15,398 nucleotides of DNA from an uncultured Senegalimassilia sp. (lineage in GTDB: Bacteria > Actinomycetota > Coriobacteriia > Coriobacteriales > Eggerthellaceae): contig CALEWN010000332.1 in NCBI GenBank assembly GCA_937925385.1, positions 1 to 15,398 on the forward strand. Reading direction: 5' to 3'. This document shows positions 7,108-14,792 of this stretch, one piece after another. The translations under genes were made by a program, and so were the position numbers. Positions within the stretch are counted from its first letter, which is position 1, and each line of letters opens with the position of its first letter. Below the pieces are notes generated by a model. That model made no database searches. It saw only the letters and a program-made list of their open reading frames with translations, and had not been told where the DNA came from.

Positions 7108-8448
7108 ATGAGAAGGGTCCACGTCCAGACCGTCAGCTTCGCGAACACTGCGATAACACTTGCGCTTGGTATCGCATGCGCCATCCTGTTTTGGCAGGGG
7201 CGGGCGCAGTTCGAGGTGCTGCAGCAGGCAACCGAGGCATACATCTCCTGCGAGAACGATGCCCAGCAAATGCAGGACAGGTCGGATTACCTGACCGAGC
7301 AGGTTCGCCTGGTCACCATGACCGCCAAACCGGAGTACATCGACAACTACTTCTCCATGGCCAACAGCAACGAGGAGTTCGACGAGGCTTTTGCAGACCT
7401 CAAAAGCCGATTCGAGGGAACCGACGCATATGATTCACTGCGCACCGCGATGGATGAGTCGAACGAGCTGATGAGCACCGAGTTCTACGCCATGCGCTTG
7501 ATCTGCGAGGCGAACGACATCGACCCCTCACCATGGCCGGAAATCGCATCTTGCCAGATCAGCGATGAGGATTCGCGCACGTCGCATGACAGCATGATTT
7601 ACGAGGCGCAAAACCTCGTCTCGGATTCCAAGTACCAGGAAGCGAAGGATTCCATCAACCGCAACACCAGCGATTGCATCGCCAAGGTGACCGAAGCCAC
7701 GCTCGGCAGCCAAAGCCGCGCCGCTTCCGTATTCGATGGCATTTATGGCACGATCGAGGCATGCGTGGCGATCTATATCGCCCTGACGTTGGTCATCTGC
7801 GCGCTCGTCCGTCGCACCATCGTGAAACCCCTTCTGAGCTTCGGCAACAGCATCAAGGCCAACCAGCTGTTTCCCGTGCAGGGCGCGGGCGAGCTGCAAG
7901 TGCTGGCGGAAACCTACAACCGTGTGTTCACGGAAAACGAGACCACGCACATGATCGTCAAGCATCAGGCAGAGCATGATCCGCTGACCGACCTTCTCAA
8001 TCGCGGGTCCTTCGACAAGGCCCTGAAACTCCACGATGACGGCAAGCATCATTTCGCACTCATCTTGGCCGATGTAGACCAGTTCAAATCCGTCAACGAT
8101 ACCTTCGGTCACGCCGTGGGAGACCAGGTGCTCAAACGAGTATCCAGCCTGCTGCAAGTAGCGTTCCGCAGCACCGATTTCGTGTGCCGCATCGGCGGCG
8201 ACGAGTTCGCCGTGATCATGGTGGACGTGACCAGCGATTTGCAATACGTCGTTCAAGAGAAGATCGACTTCGTGAACAAGGAGCTGTCGAAGCCCATAGA
8301 CGGCATGCCGCAGGTATCGCTGAGCGCAGGCGCGGCGTTCGCCGATCGTCACAGCCCCGGCGACAACATTTACAAGGACGCCGACGATGCGATGTACCAC
8401 ACAAAGGAAAGCGGGCGCAGCGGCTGTTCCTTCTATGGCGAGTTTTAG
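7108..8448 (+). CDS. Membrane diguanylate cyclase (GGDEF domain)
   Basis: A 446-residue protein with a strong AGGAGGGGG site before its ATG. Domains in order are a transmembrane helix at about 10-29, a mainly helical sensor region outside the membrane (30-210), a second transmembrane helix (about 212-234), a HAMP-like helical linker (235-285), and a GGDEF domain from H290-DPLTDLLNR to the C-terminus. The catalytic GGDEF is intact at 363-367 and the RxxD inhibitory site (RSTD, 354-357) lies exactly five residues before it, so the enzyme should be active and product-inhibited. It would make cyclic di-GMP from two GTP in response to an external signal. There is no EAL domain. It is monocistronic. 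The large surface-protein gene downstream is a possible but unproven target of its signalling. Confidence 0.93.
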   Translation: MRRVHVQTVSFANTAITLALGIACAILFWQGRAQFEVLQQATEAYISCENDAQQMQDRSDYLTEQVRLVTMTAKPEYIDNYFSMANSNEEFDEAFADLKSRFEGTDAYDSLRTAMDESNELMSTEFYAMRLICEANDIDPSPWPEIASCQISDEDSRTSHDSMIYEAQNLVSDSKYQEAKDSINRNTSDCIAKVTEATLGSQSRAASVFDGIYGTIEACVAIYIALTLVICALVRRTIVKPLLSFGNSIKANQLFPVQGAGELQVLAETYNRVFTENETTHMIVKHQAEHDPLTDLLNRGSFDKALKLHDDGKHHFALILADVDQFKSVNDTFGHAVGDQVLKRVSSLLQVAFRSTDFVCRIGGDEFAVIMVDVTSDLQYVVQEKIDFVNKELSKPIDGMPQVSLSAGAAFADRHSPGDNIYKDADDAMYHTKESGRSGCSFYGEF

Positions 8449-8506
8449 CGCCTGAACTGGGAAGATACGTAGACCACAAGCCGTCTTGCCCATATCGTAT
8501 AACCGA

Positions 8507-8565
8507 GCACGAATAGAAAGGCCTTGCCGATATTGACGACATCGGCAAGGCCTTTCTATTCGTGC
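8507..8565. terminator. Perfect 25-bp hairpin, likely bidirectional terminator
   Basis: The arms 8507-8531 and 8541-8565 are perfect reverse complements, with a nine-base loop (ATTGACGAC). The GC-rich core GGCCTTGCCGAT is followed on both strands by TTTCTATT, so it can terminate from either side. It lies 58 bases after the diguanylate cyclase stop. Confidence 0.85.
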
Positions 8566-8825
8566 GCCCTGCTTCGCGAAACGTCCCATGCATAAATGCG
8601 CAGGGATCAGCGAAAGCAGACAACTACAATCCCGTCGCGCCGCATCGGGCGGATTCGCGATACGAATCTGCAAGGTTTCGACAACCATGCTGCGGGTTTG
8701 AGCCGGTATCAAGGCCGATTGCGGCGCAAGGTTTCAACGACAACGCGCGGCGCTCCCGACAAGGGTTCTGCAAGTTCGCGTCGGTATGCTAGTTCGTTAA
8801 ACACCTAGCGAACCAAGGAGGCGCC
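8566..8825 (+). promoter_or_regulatory. Leader/promoter region of the surface protein, with hairpins and direct repeats
   Basis: No coding signal is convincing here. GGGAT (8603-8607) can pair with ATCCC (8629-8633), flanked by GCGC at 8598-8601 and 8637-8640. GATTCG (8652-8657) pairs with CGAATC (8663-8668). GCAAGGTTTC occurs at 8670-8679 and again at 8726-8735, each followed by GACAAC, with start points 56 bases apart. TATGCT (8785-8790) could be a -10, without a clear -35. AAGGAGG at 8815-8821 is a strong ribosome-binding site for the ATG at 8826. Confidence 0.35.
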
Positions 8826-11450
8826 ATGGGAACGGGCTTTGCAGCTTGCGTATCGAAAACACCTCACGAAGGCGATTGCGGCAGGGCGCTGTCGCGAGCA
8901 CGAATCCGAATACTGCCGAAAAGCCAGGGAGCGAGCCATCCGAAATGCCCTGAAGGGCAGTCAATCCCCCATCCGCATGCGCCACAACATCGCCGCATCG
9001 TATCGGCGCTCCGATTCACCCTGATCGCCATCTTGCTCGCATGCGGAATCGCCGCCGAATCGCCGCCGGTTCCCGCCTTCGCCGAAAGCGAAGTCGGACA
9101 TTTGCTGGTAGGAGCCCGAATCGACTACGCCGGCTACAACACTACATGGATGAGCGTCGACGGAAACGCCGCATATTGCGCCACGCCCATGCTTGCCACC
9201 CCTCGGTCAGGACCGTATGCGAAAGCCCCTATCAACGCCCCGAGCGGCAGAAGCGCCGAAGCCGCCGCGGACCTGTGGTTCGGGTACGGCAGCCCCGGGT
9301 TCGACAAGACGCTATGGCCTTCCACCTGGTACGATGGCGGGGAAATGACCGACGCTCGCTACGCCGCGCTCACGCATATCCTGCTTTCGGACACGTACTC
9401 GTCCAGCAGCGCCTCGGCGTTGTACGGATGCAGCGAGTCCTTCCGATCCTGGGCGCAACACCAGGTCATCGGGTTCGACTCTCACGGCGCGCTTATAAAC
9501 GCCGCGGCGACCGGCCGCCGCATAGCCGAGAGGACGGCCGAAGTCCCCGCAACGTTCTCGACCTTCCAAATCTCCACCGGCAACGCCACCCAGTGCGTGG
9601 TGTCGTTCACCTATACGGCCCAGGGGTCGCTTGAGCTGACGAAGGTCTCCTCTCAACCGCGCATAACCGAGGGAAACCCCCTGTATTCCCTGGAAGGAGC
9701 GAAGTTCGGCATCTTCCGCGATGAGACCTGCAGCGACCTGGCGCGCGCCCTTGTTTGCGACGCGGAGGGACGGACAAAAGCCGACGCACTGCCGACAGGC
9801 ACCTACTGGGTTCGCGAGCTGCAAGCCCCCTTGCATATGGCGGCAAGCGCCAACGTCTACCCCGTGGAGGTCAAGGACCGCCAAACGGCCCAGGTAAATG
9901 GCGGGAAAGTCGAGAACACGCCTCAAACGGCAAGGCTCGACGTGTTGTTGCGAAAGCTGGACGCGGACAGCCGATCCGCCGCACCACAGGGAGACGCAAG
10001 CCTGGCAGGAGCGGTGTTCACCGTGCGATATTTCGCGCAATTGGAATCGCCCCCAAGCGAAGGCGATGGCAACGTTGCAACGAACCCCCTGTTCACCTGG
10101 GAATTTCGTACTGATGAGCTTGGCGAGGTGCACCTATCCGATGCAACGAGCATGGAGCGTTACCACGTAGGCGGCGACGAGCTTCCCCGCGATTCCATGG
10201 GGTTTTGCGCGCTTCCCATAGGCGTCTACACCATCGAGGAAACGAAAGCACCACAGGGTTATGAGAAGCATCCAGGAACCGCCATCGTCACGGTAACGGC
10301 CACGGGAGAGGGCGAACACGACTGCACCGTCTCCTTTACTTCGGGAGAAAGCGTCGATCAGAGCGTTGTCGTGCACGAGAATGTTCTCCGCGGCGGCATA
10401 GCCGTGTCGAAAACGGATGCCGAGCTGCATAACGCTGCGGCAATGGGCGGCAATGAAGAGCTTGCATGGGCGCCCACCCTTGATGGCGTGCTTTTCGAAA
10501 TCGTCAACGCTTCACCCAATAGCGTGAACGTTAACGGGAAATGGAGCGCTCCCGGGCAGGTCGTCACCGTAATCGAGGCGCAGTGGGATGAAGAGCGCAG
10601 GGAGCACCGAGCGCAAACCGGCGCCGATGCCTTGCCGTTCGGCACCTATTCCATTCGCGAGATCGCAGCATCCAACGGCTATCTCTTGTCGGATGGGAGT
10701 CCTAGGACCGTAGAAGTGCACGCAGCAGGAGAGCTCGCCGAAGCAGATGCGAACGGAAACCCGCTTTCGTTCTCCAACCAGGTGATTCGAAACGATTTAG
10801 AGCTATTCAAGGTCAGGGAAGGCGATAACAAGCCTTTGCAGGTGGCGTTTTCCCTCACCAACCTTGCAACCGGCGAGAAGCATGTGCTGGTGTGCGATGA
10901 AGACGGGCATGCATCCACCGAGAGTCGCCATGCCAGGCATACGGAAAGCACCAACGACAACGATCGCCTGTTGGAGGCGGAGCGCATAGCCGTAAGCGAT
11001 ATGGACCTGACGGCGGGCATATGGTTCGGTCGCGGCAGCGACGGCAATGCCGCTGCACCGAACGACGACCTTGCGGCGCTGCCCTACGGGCGATACCTGC
11101 TAGAAGAGCTACCATGCGATACGAACGAAGGATACGACCTGGTCAGCGAGACAATCGAGATCAACCATGGCCCCTCCGAGCCATCGGTCATTTCGAGAAC
11201 GGTGACGAATCGCCCCATTGAGAAGGAGGGCGATGACGGGCTGGAAAAGGATGCCGAAGAGCCGAAAGAGGGCAAAACGTCCAAAAAAGCTGCGAGCAAA
11301 TTGGCAGAAACCGGAGATTGGACAGCACTGCCGACAACGCAGCTTCTTGGCGCCGCCGCATTAGCCGCGCTTGCCCTGGTTGCCGCACGCATAAAGGGCG
11401 GCAACCAGGCCCAAGGCGGACGCTACCAGCGAAGGAGGCGCCGCAAATAG
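8826..11450 (+). CDS. Sortase-anchored surface protein with four SpaA/Cna-B-type isopeptide domains
   Basis: An 874-residue protein. The ATG at 8826 follows AAGGAGG; no other start codon lies close before the signal peptide. A basic N-terminal extension (1-57) precedes a hydrophobic helix (58-77) and a probable AFA cleavage site after A86. Residues 90-265 form a domain of the type seen at the head of SpaA/VaFE surface proteins, with a YCATP motif (C118). Four SpaA-like repeats follow, each with the Lys, Glu and Asn expected for an internal isopeptide bond: K273/E331/N364, K377/E471/N519, K529/E612/N651 and K662/E760/N795. The C-terminus has a charged spacer, an LAETG sorting motif (826-830), a membrane helix and an Arg-rich tail. 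It is likely a wall-linked adhesin or pilin-like protein. No sortase gene is in view. The reading frame of its first ~60 codons is uncertain. Confidence 0.88.
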   Translation: MGTGFAACVSKTPHEGDCGRALSRARIRILPKSQGASHPKCPEGQSIPHPHAPQHRRIVSALRFTLIAILLACGIAAESPPVPAFAESEVGHLLVGARIDYAGYNTTWMSVDGNAAYCATPMLATPRSGPYAKAPINAPSGRSAEAAADLWFGYGSPGFDKTLWPSTWYDGGEMTDARYAALTHILLSDTYSSSSASALYGCSESFRSWAQHQVIGFDSHGALINAAATGRRIAERTAEVPATFSTFQISTGNATQCVVSFTYTAQGSLELTKVSSQPRITEGNPLYSLEGAKFGIFRDETCSDLARALVCDAEGRTKADALPTGTYWVRELQAPLHMAASANVYPVEVKDRQTAQVNGGKVENTPQTARLDVLLRKLDADSRSAAPQGDASLAGAVFTVRYFAQLESPPSEGDGNVATNPLFTWEFRTDELGEVHLSDATSMERYHVGGDELPRDSMGFCALPIGVYTIEETKAPQGYEKHPGTAIVTVTATGEGEHDCTVSFTSGESVDQSVVVHENVLRGGIAVSKTDAELHNAAAMGGNEELAWAPTLDGVLFEIVNASPNSVNVNGKWSAPGQVVTVIEAQWDEERREHRAQTGADALPFGTYSIREIAASNGYLLSDGSPRTVEVHAAGELAEADANGNPLSFSNQVIRNDLELFKVREGDNKPLQVAFSLTNLATGEKHVLVCDEDGHASTESRHARHTESTNDNDRLLEAERIAVSDMDLTAGIWFGRGSDGNAAAPNDDLAALPYGRYLLEELPCDTNEGYDLVSETIEINHGPSEPSVISRTVTNRPIEKEGDDGLEKDAEEPKEGKTSKKAASKLAETGDWTALPTTQLLGAAALAALALVAARIKGGNQAQGGRYQRRRRRK

Positions 11451-12086
11451 CTAGATCAGGCTGACGAGCAGTTCGTGGATACGCAGGTCATCATCCAATT
11501 CAGGATGGAACGACACGCCCAGCTGATTCTCGTAGCGAACGGCGACGATGCGGTCATCCACAGTGGCAAGCACCTTGACATCTTCAGATACCGCTTTGAT
11601 AAACGGGGCGCGGATGAACGTCATGGGGATATCGGCGGTTTCGCCATCCGGCACGCCAGGCAGGCCGGCGCAGGGAGCAGCGGTGCGGAAGCTACCCAGC
11701 TGGCGGCCGTACGCGTTGCGACGAACCGTCACCGGCAGCGTTCCGATGGCGCCCGGCGCGGTTGCGCCTGCGGCAACGGGGCCGTTCGGATCGCCGGCGG
11801 CGGGAACGCCTTCTTCGACGTTTTGCGCCAGCAAGATCAGACCCGCGCACGTGCCCAACACCGGCATGCCGGCGGCCACGCGAGACTTCAACATGTCAAG
11901 CATGCCCAGCTCGCGCAACATTTTCGCCTGCGCCGTGCTCTCGCCCCCGGGCAGCACCAGGGCATCGTAGGGCTGTTCGACATCGGGCCCCTGGCGAAGC
12001 TCGATGCATTCGCAACCCAGCTTCGCCAGCGCGCGCTCATGCTCGATAAATGCCCCCTGAACAGCCAAAACAGCGATTTTTTTCAT
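11451..12086 (-). CDS. pdxT: Pyridoxal 5'-phosphate synthase glutaminase subunit PdxT
   Basis: A 211-residue class I glutamine amidotransferase. It hydrolyses glutamine and channels ammonia to PdxS for PLP synthesis in the cytoplasm. The nucleophile is C80 in GTCAGLILL, and the His-Glu pair is H194 and E196 in FHPEL. LVLPGGEST (43-51) and RRNAYGRQLGSF (122-133) are PdxT signatures. It is a little longer than usual because of a Gly/Ala/Pro-rich insertion at about 92-114. Its ATG overlaps the TAA of pdxS by one base (TAATG), with only a weak GGGAA site, so translation is probably coupled. Its stop directly abuts the stop of the convergent surface-protein gene. Confidence 0.97.
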   Translation of the reverse strand: MKKIAVLAVQGAFIEHERALAKLGCECIELRQGPDVEQPYDALVLPGGESTAQAKMLRELGMLDMLKSRVAAGMPVLGTCAGLILLAQNVEEGVPAAGDPNGPVAAGATAPGAIGTLPVTVRRNAYGRQLGSFRTAAPCAGLPGVPDGETADIPMTFIRAPFIKAVSEDVKVLATVDDRIVAVRYENQLGVSFHPELDDDLRIHELLVSLI

Positions 12087-12976
12087 TATTTCCCGCGCTC
12101 TGCCATCAGGAGGGCAATCTCGCTCTCGTTGATGCCGACCATGGCCTCGCCCAGGTCCTCGGACAGCTCGGCGATGAGCTTGGCGTCGGTGTAGTTCGCC
12201 ACGGCCTTCACGATGGCCTGCGCGCGCTTCTCGGGGTTGCCGGACTTGAAGATGCCGGAGCCCACGAACACGCCCTCGGCGCCCAGCTGCATCATGAGCG
12301 CAGCGTCGGCCGGAGTGGCGACGCCGCCGGCGGCGAAGTTCACGACGGGCAGCTTGCCGTTCTCGTGCACGTACTTCACCAGCTCAACGGGCACCTGGAG
12401 CTGCTTAGCGGCCTCGAACAGCTCATCGGCGCGCAGGTTCTGGATGCGGCGGATCTCGGCGTTCATCATGCGCATGTGGCGCACGGCCTGCACCACGTCG
12501 CCCGTGCCGGGCTCGCCTTTGGTGCGGATCATCGTGGCACCCTCGGCGATGCGGCGCAGCGCCTCGCCCAGGTCGCGGGCGCCGCAGACGAACGGCACGT
12601 TGAACTGGGTCTTGTCGATGTGGTACGTGTCGTCGGCCGGGGACAGCACCTCGGACTCGTCGATGTAATCGATGTCGATGGCCTGCAGTACCTGGGCCTC
12701 CACGAAGTGGCCGATGCGGCACTTGGCCATAACCGGGATGGACACGGCCTCCTGGATGCCCTTGATCATCTTCGGGTCGCTCATGCGGGACACGCCGCCG
12801 GCGGCGCGGATGTCGGCGGGGATGCGCTCAAGCGCCATGACGGCGCAAGCACCCGCCTGCTCGGCGATATGCGCCTGCTCAGGCGTGGTGACGTCCATGA
12901 TGACGCCACCCTTCAGCATCTGGGCAAGCTGGCGGTTCAGGGCAACGCGCTCTTCGGCGGTTTGAGGCTCGGTCAT
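12086..12976 (-). CDS. pdxS: Pyridoxal 5'-phosphate synthase subunit PdxS
   Basis: A 296-residue protein, close to the usual length. PdxS condenses ribose 5-phosphate, glyceraldehyde 3-phosphate and PdxT-derived ammonia to PLP, in a dodecamer that carries PdxT subunits. The start is ATG at 12976 with AGAAGGAG upstream. Key residues are in place: D28 in GGVIMDV, K85 in MAKCRIGH (the lysine that binds ribose 5-phosphate), and K153 in RTKGEPGTG (the second lysine of the relay). These match Bacillus PdxS positions 24, 81 and 149 with a constant offset of four. The C-terminal half keeps the phosphate-binding [10 protein letters not shown] and [11 protein letters not shown] loops. It is the first gene of the pdxST operon, divergent from its probable regulator pdxR. 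Confidence 0.98.
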   Translation of the reverse strand: MTEPQTAEERVALNRQLAQMLKGGVIMDVTTPEQAHIAEQAGACAVMALERIPADIRAAGGVSRMSDPKMIKGIQEAVSIPVMAKCRIGHFVEAQVLQAIDIDYIDESEVLSPADDTYHIDKTQFNVPFVCGARDLGEALRRIAEGATMIRTKGEPGTGDVVQAVRHMRMMNAEIRRIQNLRADELFEAAKQLQVPVELVKYVHENGKLPVVNFAAGGVATPADAALMMQLGAEGVFVGSGIFKSGNPEKRAQAIVKAVANYTDAKLIAELSEDLGEAMVGINESEIALLMAERGK

Positions 12977-13021
12977 TTCCTACTCCTTCTCTGAGAATGT
13001 GAATGCCCGAAGGTTACGCTT

Positions 13022-13073
13022 CATCTGGTTATGGTAGTATCCCCAAAACTGTTTCTTTTTATATGACCAGATG
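13022..13073. promoter_or_regulatory. Inverted repeat, probable PdxR operator between pdxS and pdxR
   Basis: CATCTGGT (13022-13029) and ACCAGATG (13066-13073) are perfect inverted repeats 44 bases apart, extending to 10 of 11 matches (13022-13032 and 13063-13073). Between them lies a TATATG (13060-13065) that could be the -10 of pdxR; no good -35 accompanies it, which would fit regulated transcription. PdxR-type MocR regulators commonly bind repeated half-sites in the shared pdxR-pdxST promoter. Assignment to PdxR is inference. Confidence 0.5.
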
Positions 13074-13087
13074 TTCCACGTGAAACA
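13072..13087. other. parS-like ParB-binding site
   Basis: TGTTCCACGTGAAACA matches the bacterial parS consensus TGTTTCACGTGAAACA at 15 of 16 positions, the only change being T to C at position 5. It lies in the pdxS-pdxR intergenic region and shares two bases with the right half of the inverted repeat. A match this good is very unlikely by chance in 15 kb. It could instead be, or also be, part of a local operator. Confidence 0.6.
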
Positions 13088-13111
13088 ATCGGGGAAAGCG
13101 ATGGCGAACAA

Positions 13112-14722
13112 GTGTTCTTCTATGATATGGAATCGCGCGGTGACCTGAGCCTTTACGAATACCTGTATCGTTGCATCCGTCATGACATCGCGCATGGGAA
13201 AGTCGAACCCGGACAGAAATTGCCGTCGAAACGCGCACTGGCGAAGCAGCTGGGGGTCAGCCTAATCACCATCGAGGCCGCATACGACCAGCTTGCCGCC
13301 GAAGGCTACATCCGCTCGCGCGAGCGCTGCGGTTACTACGCATGCGACCTTGCACCTGCCGCCCAGATCGAGGAGCAGAGAAGCGCGCGACGCCGGGCCG
13401 AAGCGGCAAAGGCGACCGCAACCAGCAGGGGGCGTGAGAATCACGCCGCAAACCCGAACGGCCCGCAGCCCGTTTCGCAAGATGGAGAGCGCCCGAAAAG
13501 CTCAACCGAATATCGGCCGACCGCCGATCCGACCGCTCTGCCATCCGATGCCGACTTCGTCCCGACGATCGACGGCGCCACCGCACCCTGCCCGCAAAAC
13601 ACCCCGTCCGATGCGCCGCTGCTTGCGGATTTCGCGCACAGCACGCTGGCGACCACCATGCTCCCCTACTCCGCTTGGGCGAAAGCCGTCCGACGAACGC
13701 TCTCGGACGAATCAGCGGCATCGCTGGCCGAAGCCGCTTCCGCAGCGGGCTCGCCCGAGCTTCGAAGCGCCATCGCCGACCGCCTGCGACAGTATCGCGG
13801 GATGGACGTGTCGCCCGACCAAGTCGTCATAGGTGCAGGATCGCAAACGCTGTACCAGCTGCTCGTGCAACTGCTGGGGCGCACCAGGCGCTACGCGGTG
13901 GAAGACCCGGGATATCCCCTGCTCACGCGCATGTACGAGCAACAGGATGCGCAGGTGACGCATATCGGGCTTGACGATTCCGGCATCGACATCGCCGCGC
14001 TGGAAGCTTCCGGCGCGTCGGTCGCCCACATCATGCCATCGCACCAGTTCCCCACCGGGATCGTCACTACGGCAGCCCGACGCCGCGAGCTTTTGAACTG
14101 GGCGCGCGAAGGAGACCGCTACCTAATCGAGGACGACTACGACTCGGAGTTCCGCATGGCCGGGCGACCCATCCCCTCGCTGTTCGGCATCGATGCCGCC
14201 GAACGCGTGCTGTACCTCAACTCGTTCGCCAAAAGCCTGGGCGCTGCCTTTCGCATGGCATACCTGGTGCTGCCGCCGCAGCTGGCGCAACGATTCCGCA
14301 AGCAGCTCGGCTTCTACGCGAACACCGTCAGCCCGCTCGACCAACTGGCATTGGCGCGCTTCATCGAGCAGGGACATTACGACCGCCACGTGAACCGCAT
14401 GCGCACCCACGCGCGTAAAACGCAGGACGCCCTGGTCAACGCCTTACGCGAAGCCTTCGGAGGACGCGTCGCGTTCGCCGGGCTCAACGACGGCCTGCAT
14501 TTCATCATGCAGCTGGAAAGCGAACGCAGCGAGCGCGAACTTGCCGTCGCGGCCGAAGCCGCCGGCATCCGCATCGCCCCGCTGTCAAACTTTGCCGGCA
14601 CCGCGACGAAGACGGACGCGATGAGCACAACCTTCCCCGCGCGCTTTATCCTGCGAAGCGACAGCGTCTCTGCCGAAGAAACCTCTGCCGTCGCCAGCGC
14701 ACTCGCGAAAGCGTGGGCATAG
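13112..14722 (+). CDS. pdxR: PdxR, MocR/GntR-family regulator of PLP synthesis
   Basis: A 536-residue protein. The start is GTG at 13112 (VFFYDMESRGD), which matches the usual PdxR beginning; an ATG at 13127 is in frame but would cut into the conserved N-terminus. Residues 10-80 form a GntR winged helix (LYEYLYRCIRHDI, KLPSKRALAKQLGVS, AAYDQLAAEGYI). A polar, Pro/Thr/Ser-rich linker spans about 82-170. Residues 175-536 form a fold-type I aminotransferase domain with PGYP (266-269), EDDYDSEF (340-347) and the PLP lysine K374 in NSFAKSLGAAFRMAYL. Such proteins bind PLP as effector instead of acting as enzymes and control pdxST. The divergent layout with pdxST, 135 bases apart, supports this. 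GabR-like or other MocR roles are less likely in this context. Confidence 0.92.
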   Translation: MFFYDMESRGDLSLYEYLYRCIRHDIAHGKVEPGQKLPSKRALAKQLGVSLITIEAAYDQLAAEGYIRSRERCGYYACDLAPAAQIEEQRSARRRAEAAKATATSRGRENHAANPNGPQPVSQDGERPKSSTEYRPTADPTALPSDADFVPTIDGATAPCPQNTPSDAPLLADFAHSTLATTMLPYSAWAKAVRRTLSDESAASLAEAASAAGSPELRSAIADRLRQYRGMDVSPDQVVIGAGSQTLYQLLVQLLGRTRRYAVEDPGYPLLTRMYEQQDAQVTHIGLDDSGIDIAALEASGASVAHIMPSHQFPTGIVTTAARRRELLNWAREGDRYLIEDDYDSEFRMAGRPIPSLFGIDAAERVLYLNSFAKSLGAAFRMAYLVLPPQLAQRFRKQLGFYANTVSPLDQLALARFIEQGHYDRHVNRMRTHARKTQDALVNALREAFGGRVAFAGLNDGLHFIMQLESERSERELAVAAEAAGIRIAPLSNFAGTATKTDAMSTTFPARFILRSDSVSAEETSAVASALAKAWA

Positions 14723-14734
14723 AGCACCAAGCGC

Positions 14735-14771
14735 AAAAAGCGCGAGCGGGGCATACCCCGGGCTCGCGCTT
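14735..14771 (-). terminator. Terminator for the aminotransferase gene, shared with pdxR
   Basis: AAGCGCGAGC (14738-14747) pairs with GCTCGCGCTT (14762-14771), and GGGG (14748-14751) with CCCC (14756-14759) around a CATA loop; two G residues bulge on the right side. On the minus strand the stem is followed by TTTTT (complement of 14735-14739), so it fits the leftward aminotransferase gene best. It lies just after the pdxR stop and may act in both directions. Confidence 0.8.
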
Positions 14772-14792
14772 CAACGGCACATCAAGCAAACG

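Noticed and set aside
8566..8825. c-di-GMP-I riboswitch before the surface protein
   Set aside because: The hallmark GGGACGCAAAGCC-like core and tetraloop receptor are absent; the hairpins alone do not support it.
12050..12994. Long frame antisense to pdxS
   Set aside because: His/Gly/Leu-rich shadow; PdxS on the other strand has all catalytic residues.
13101..13148. ATG at 13101 as the pdxR start
   Set aside because: It is out of frame with PdxR and stops after 15 codons; the GTG at 13112 gives the conserved N-terminus.
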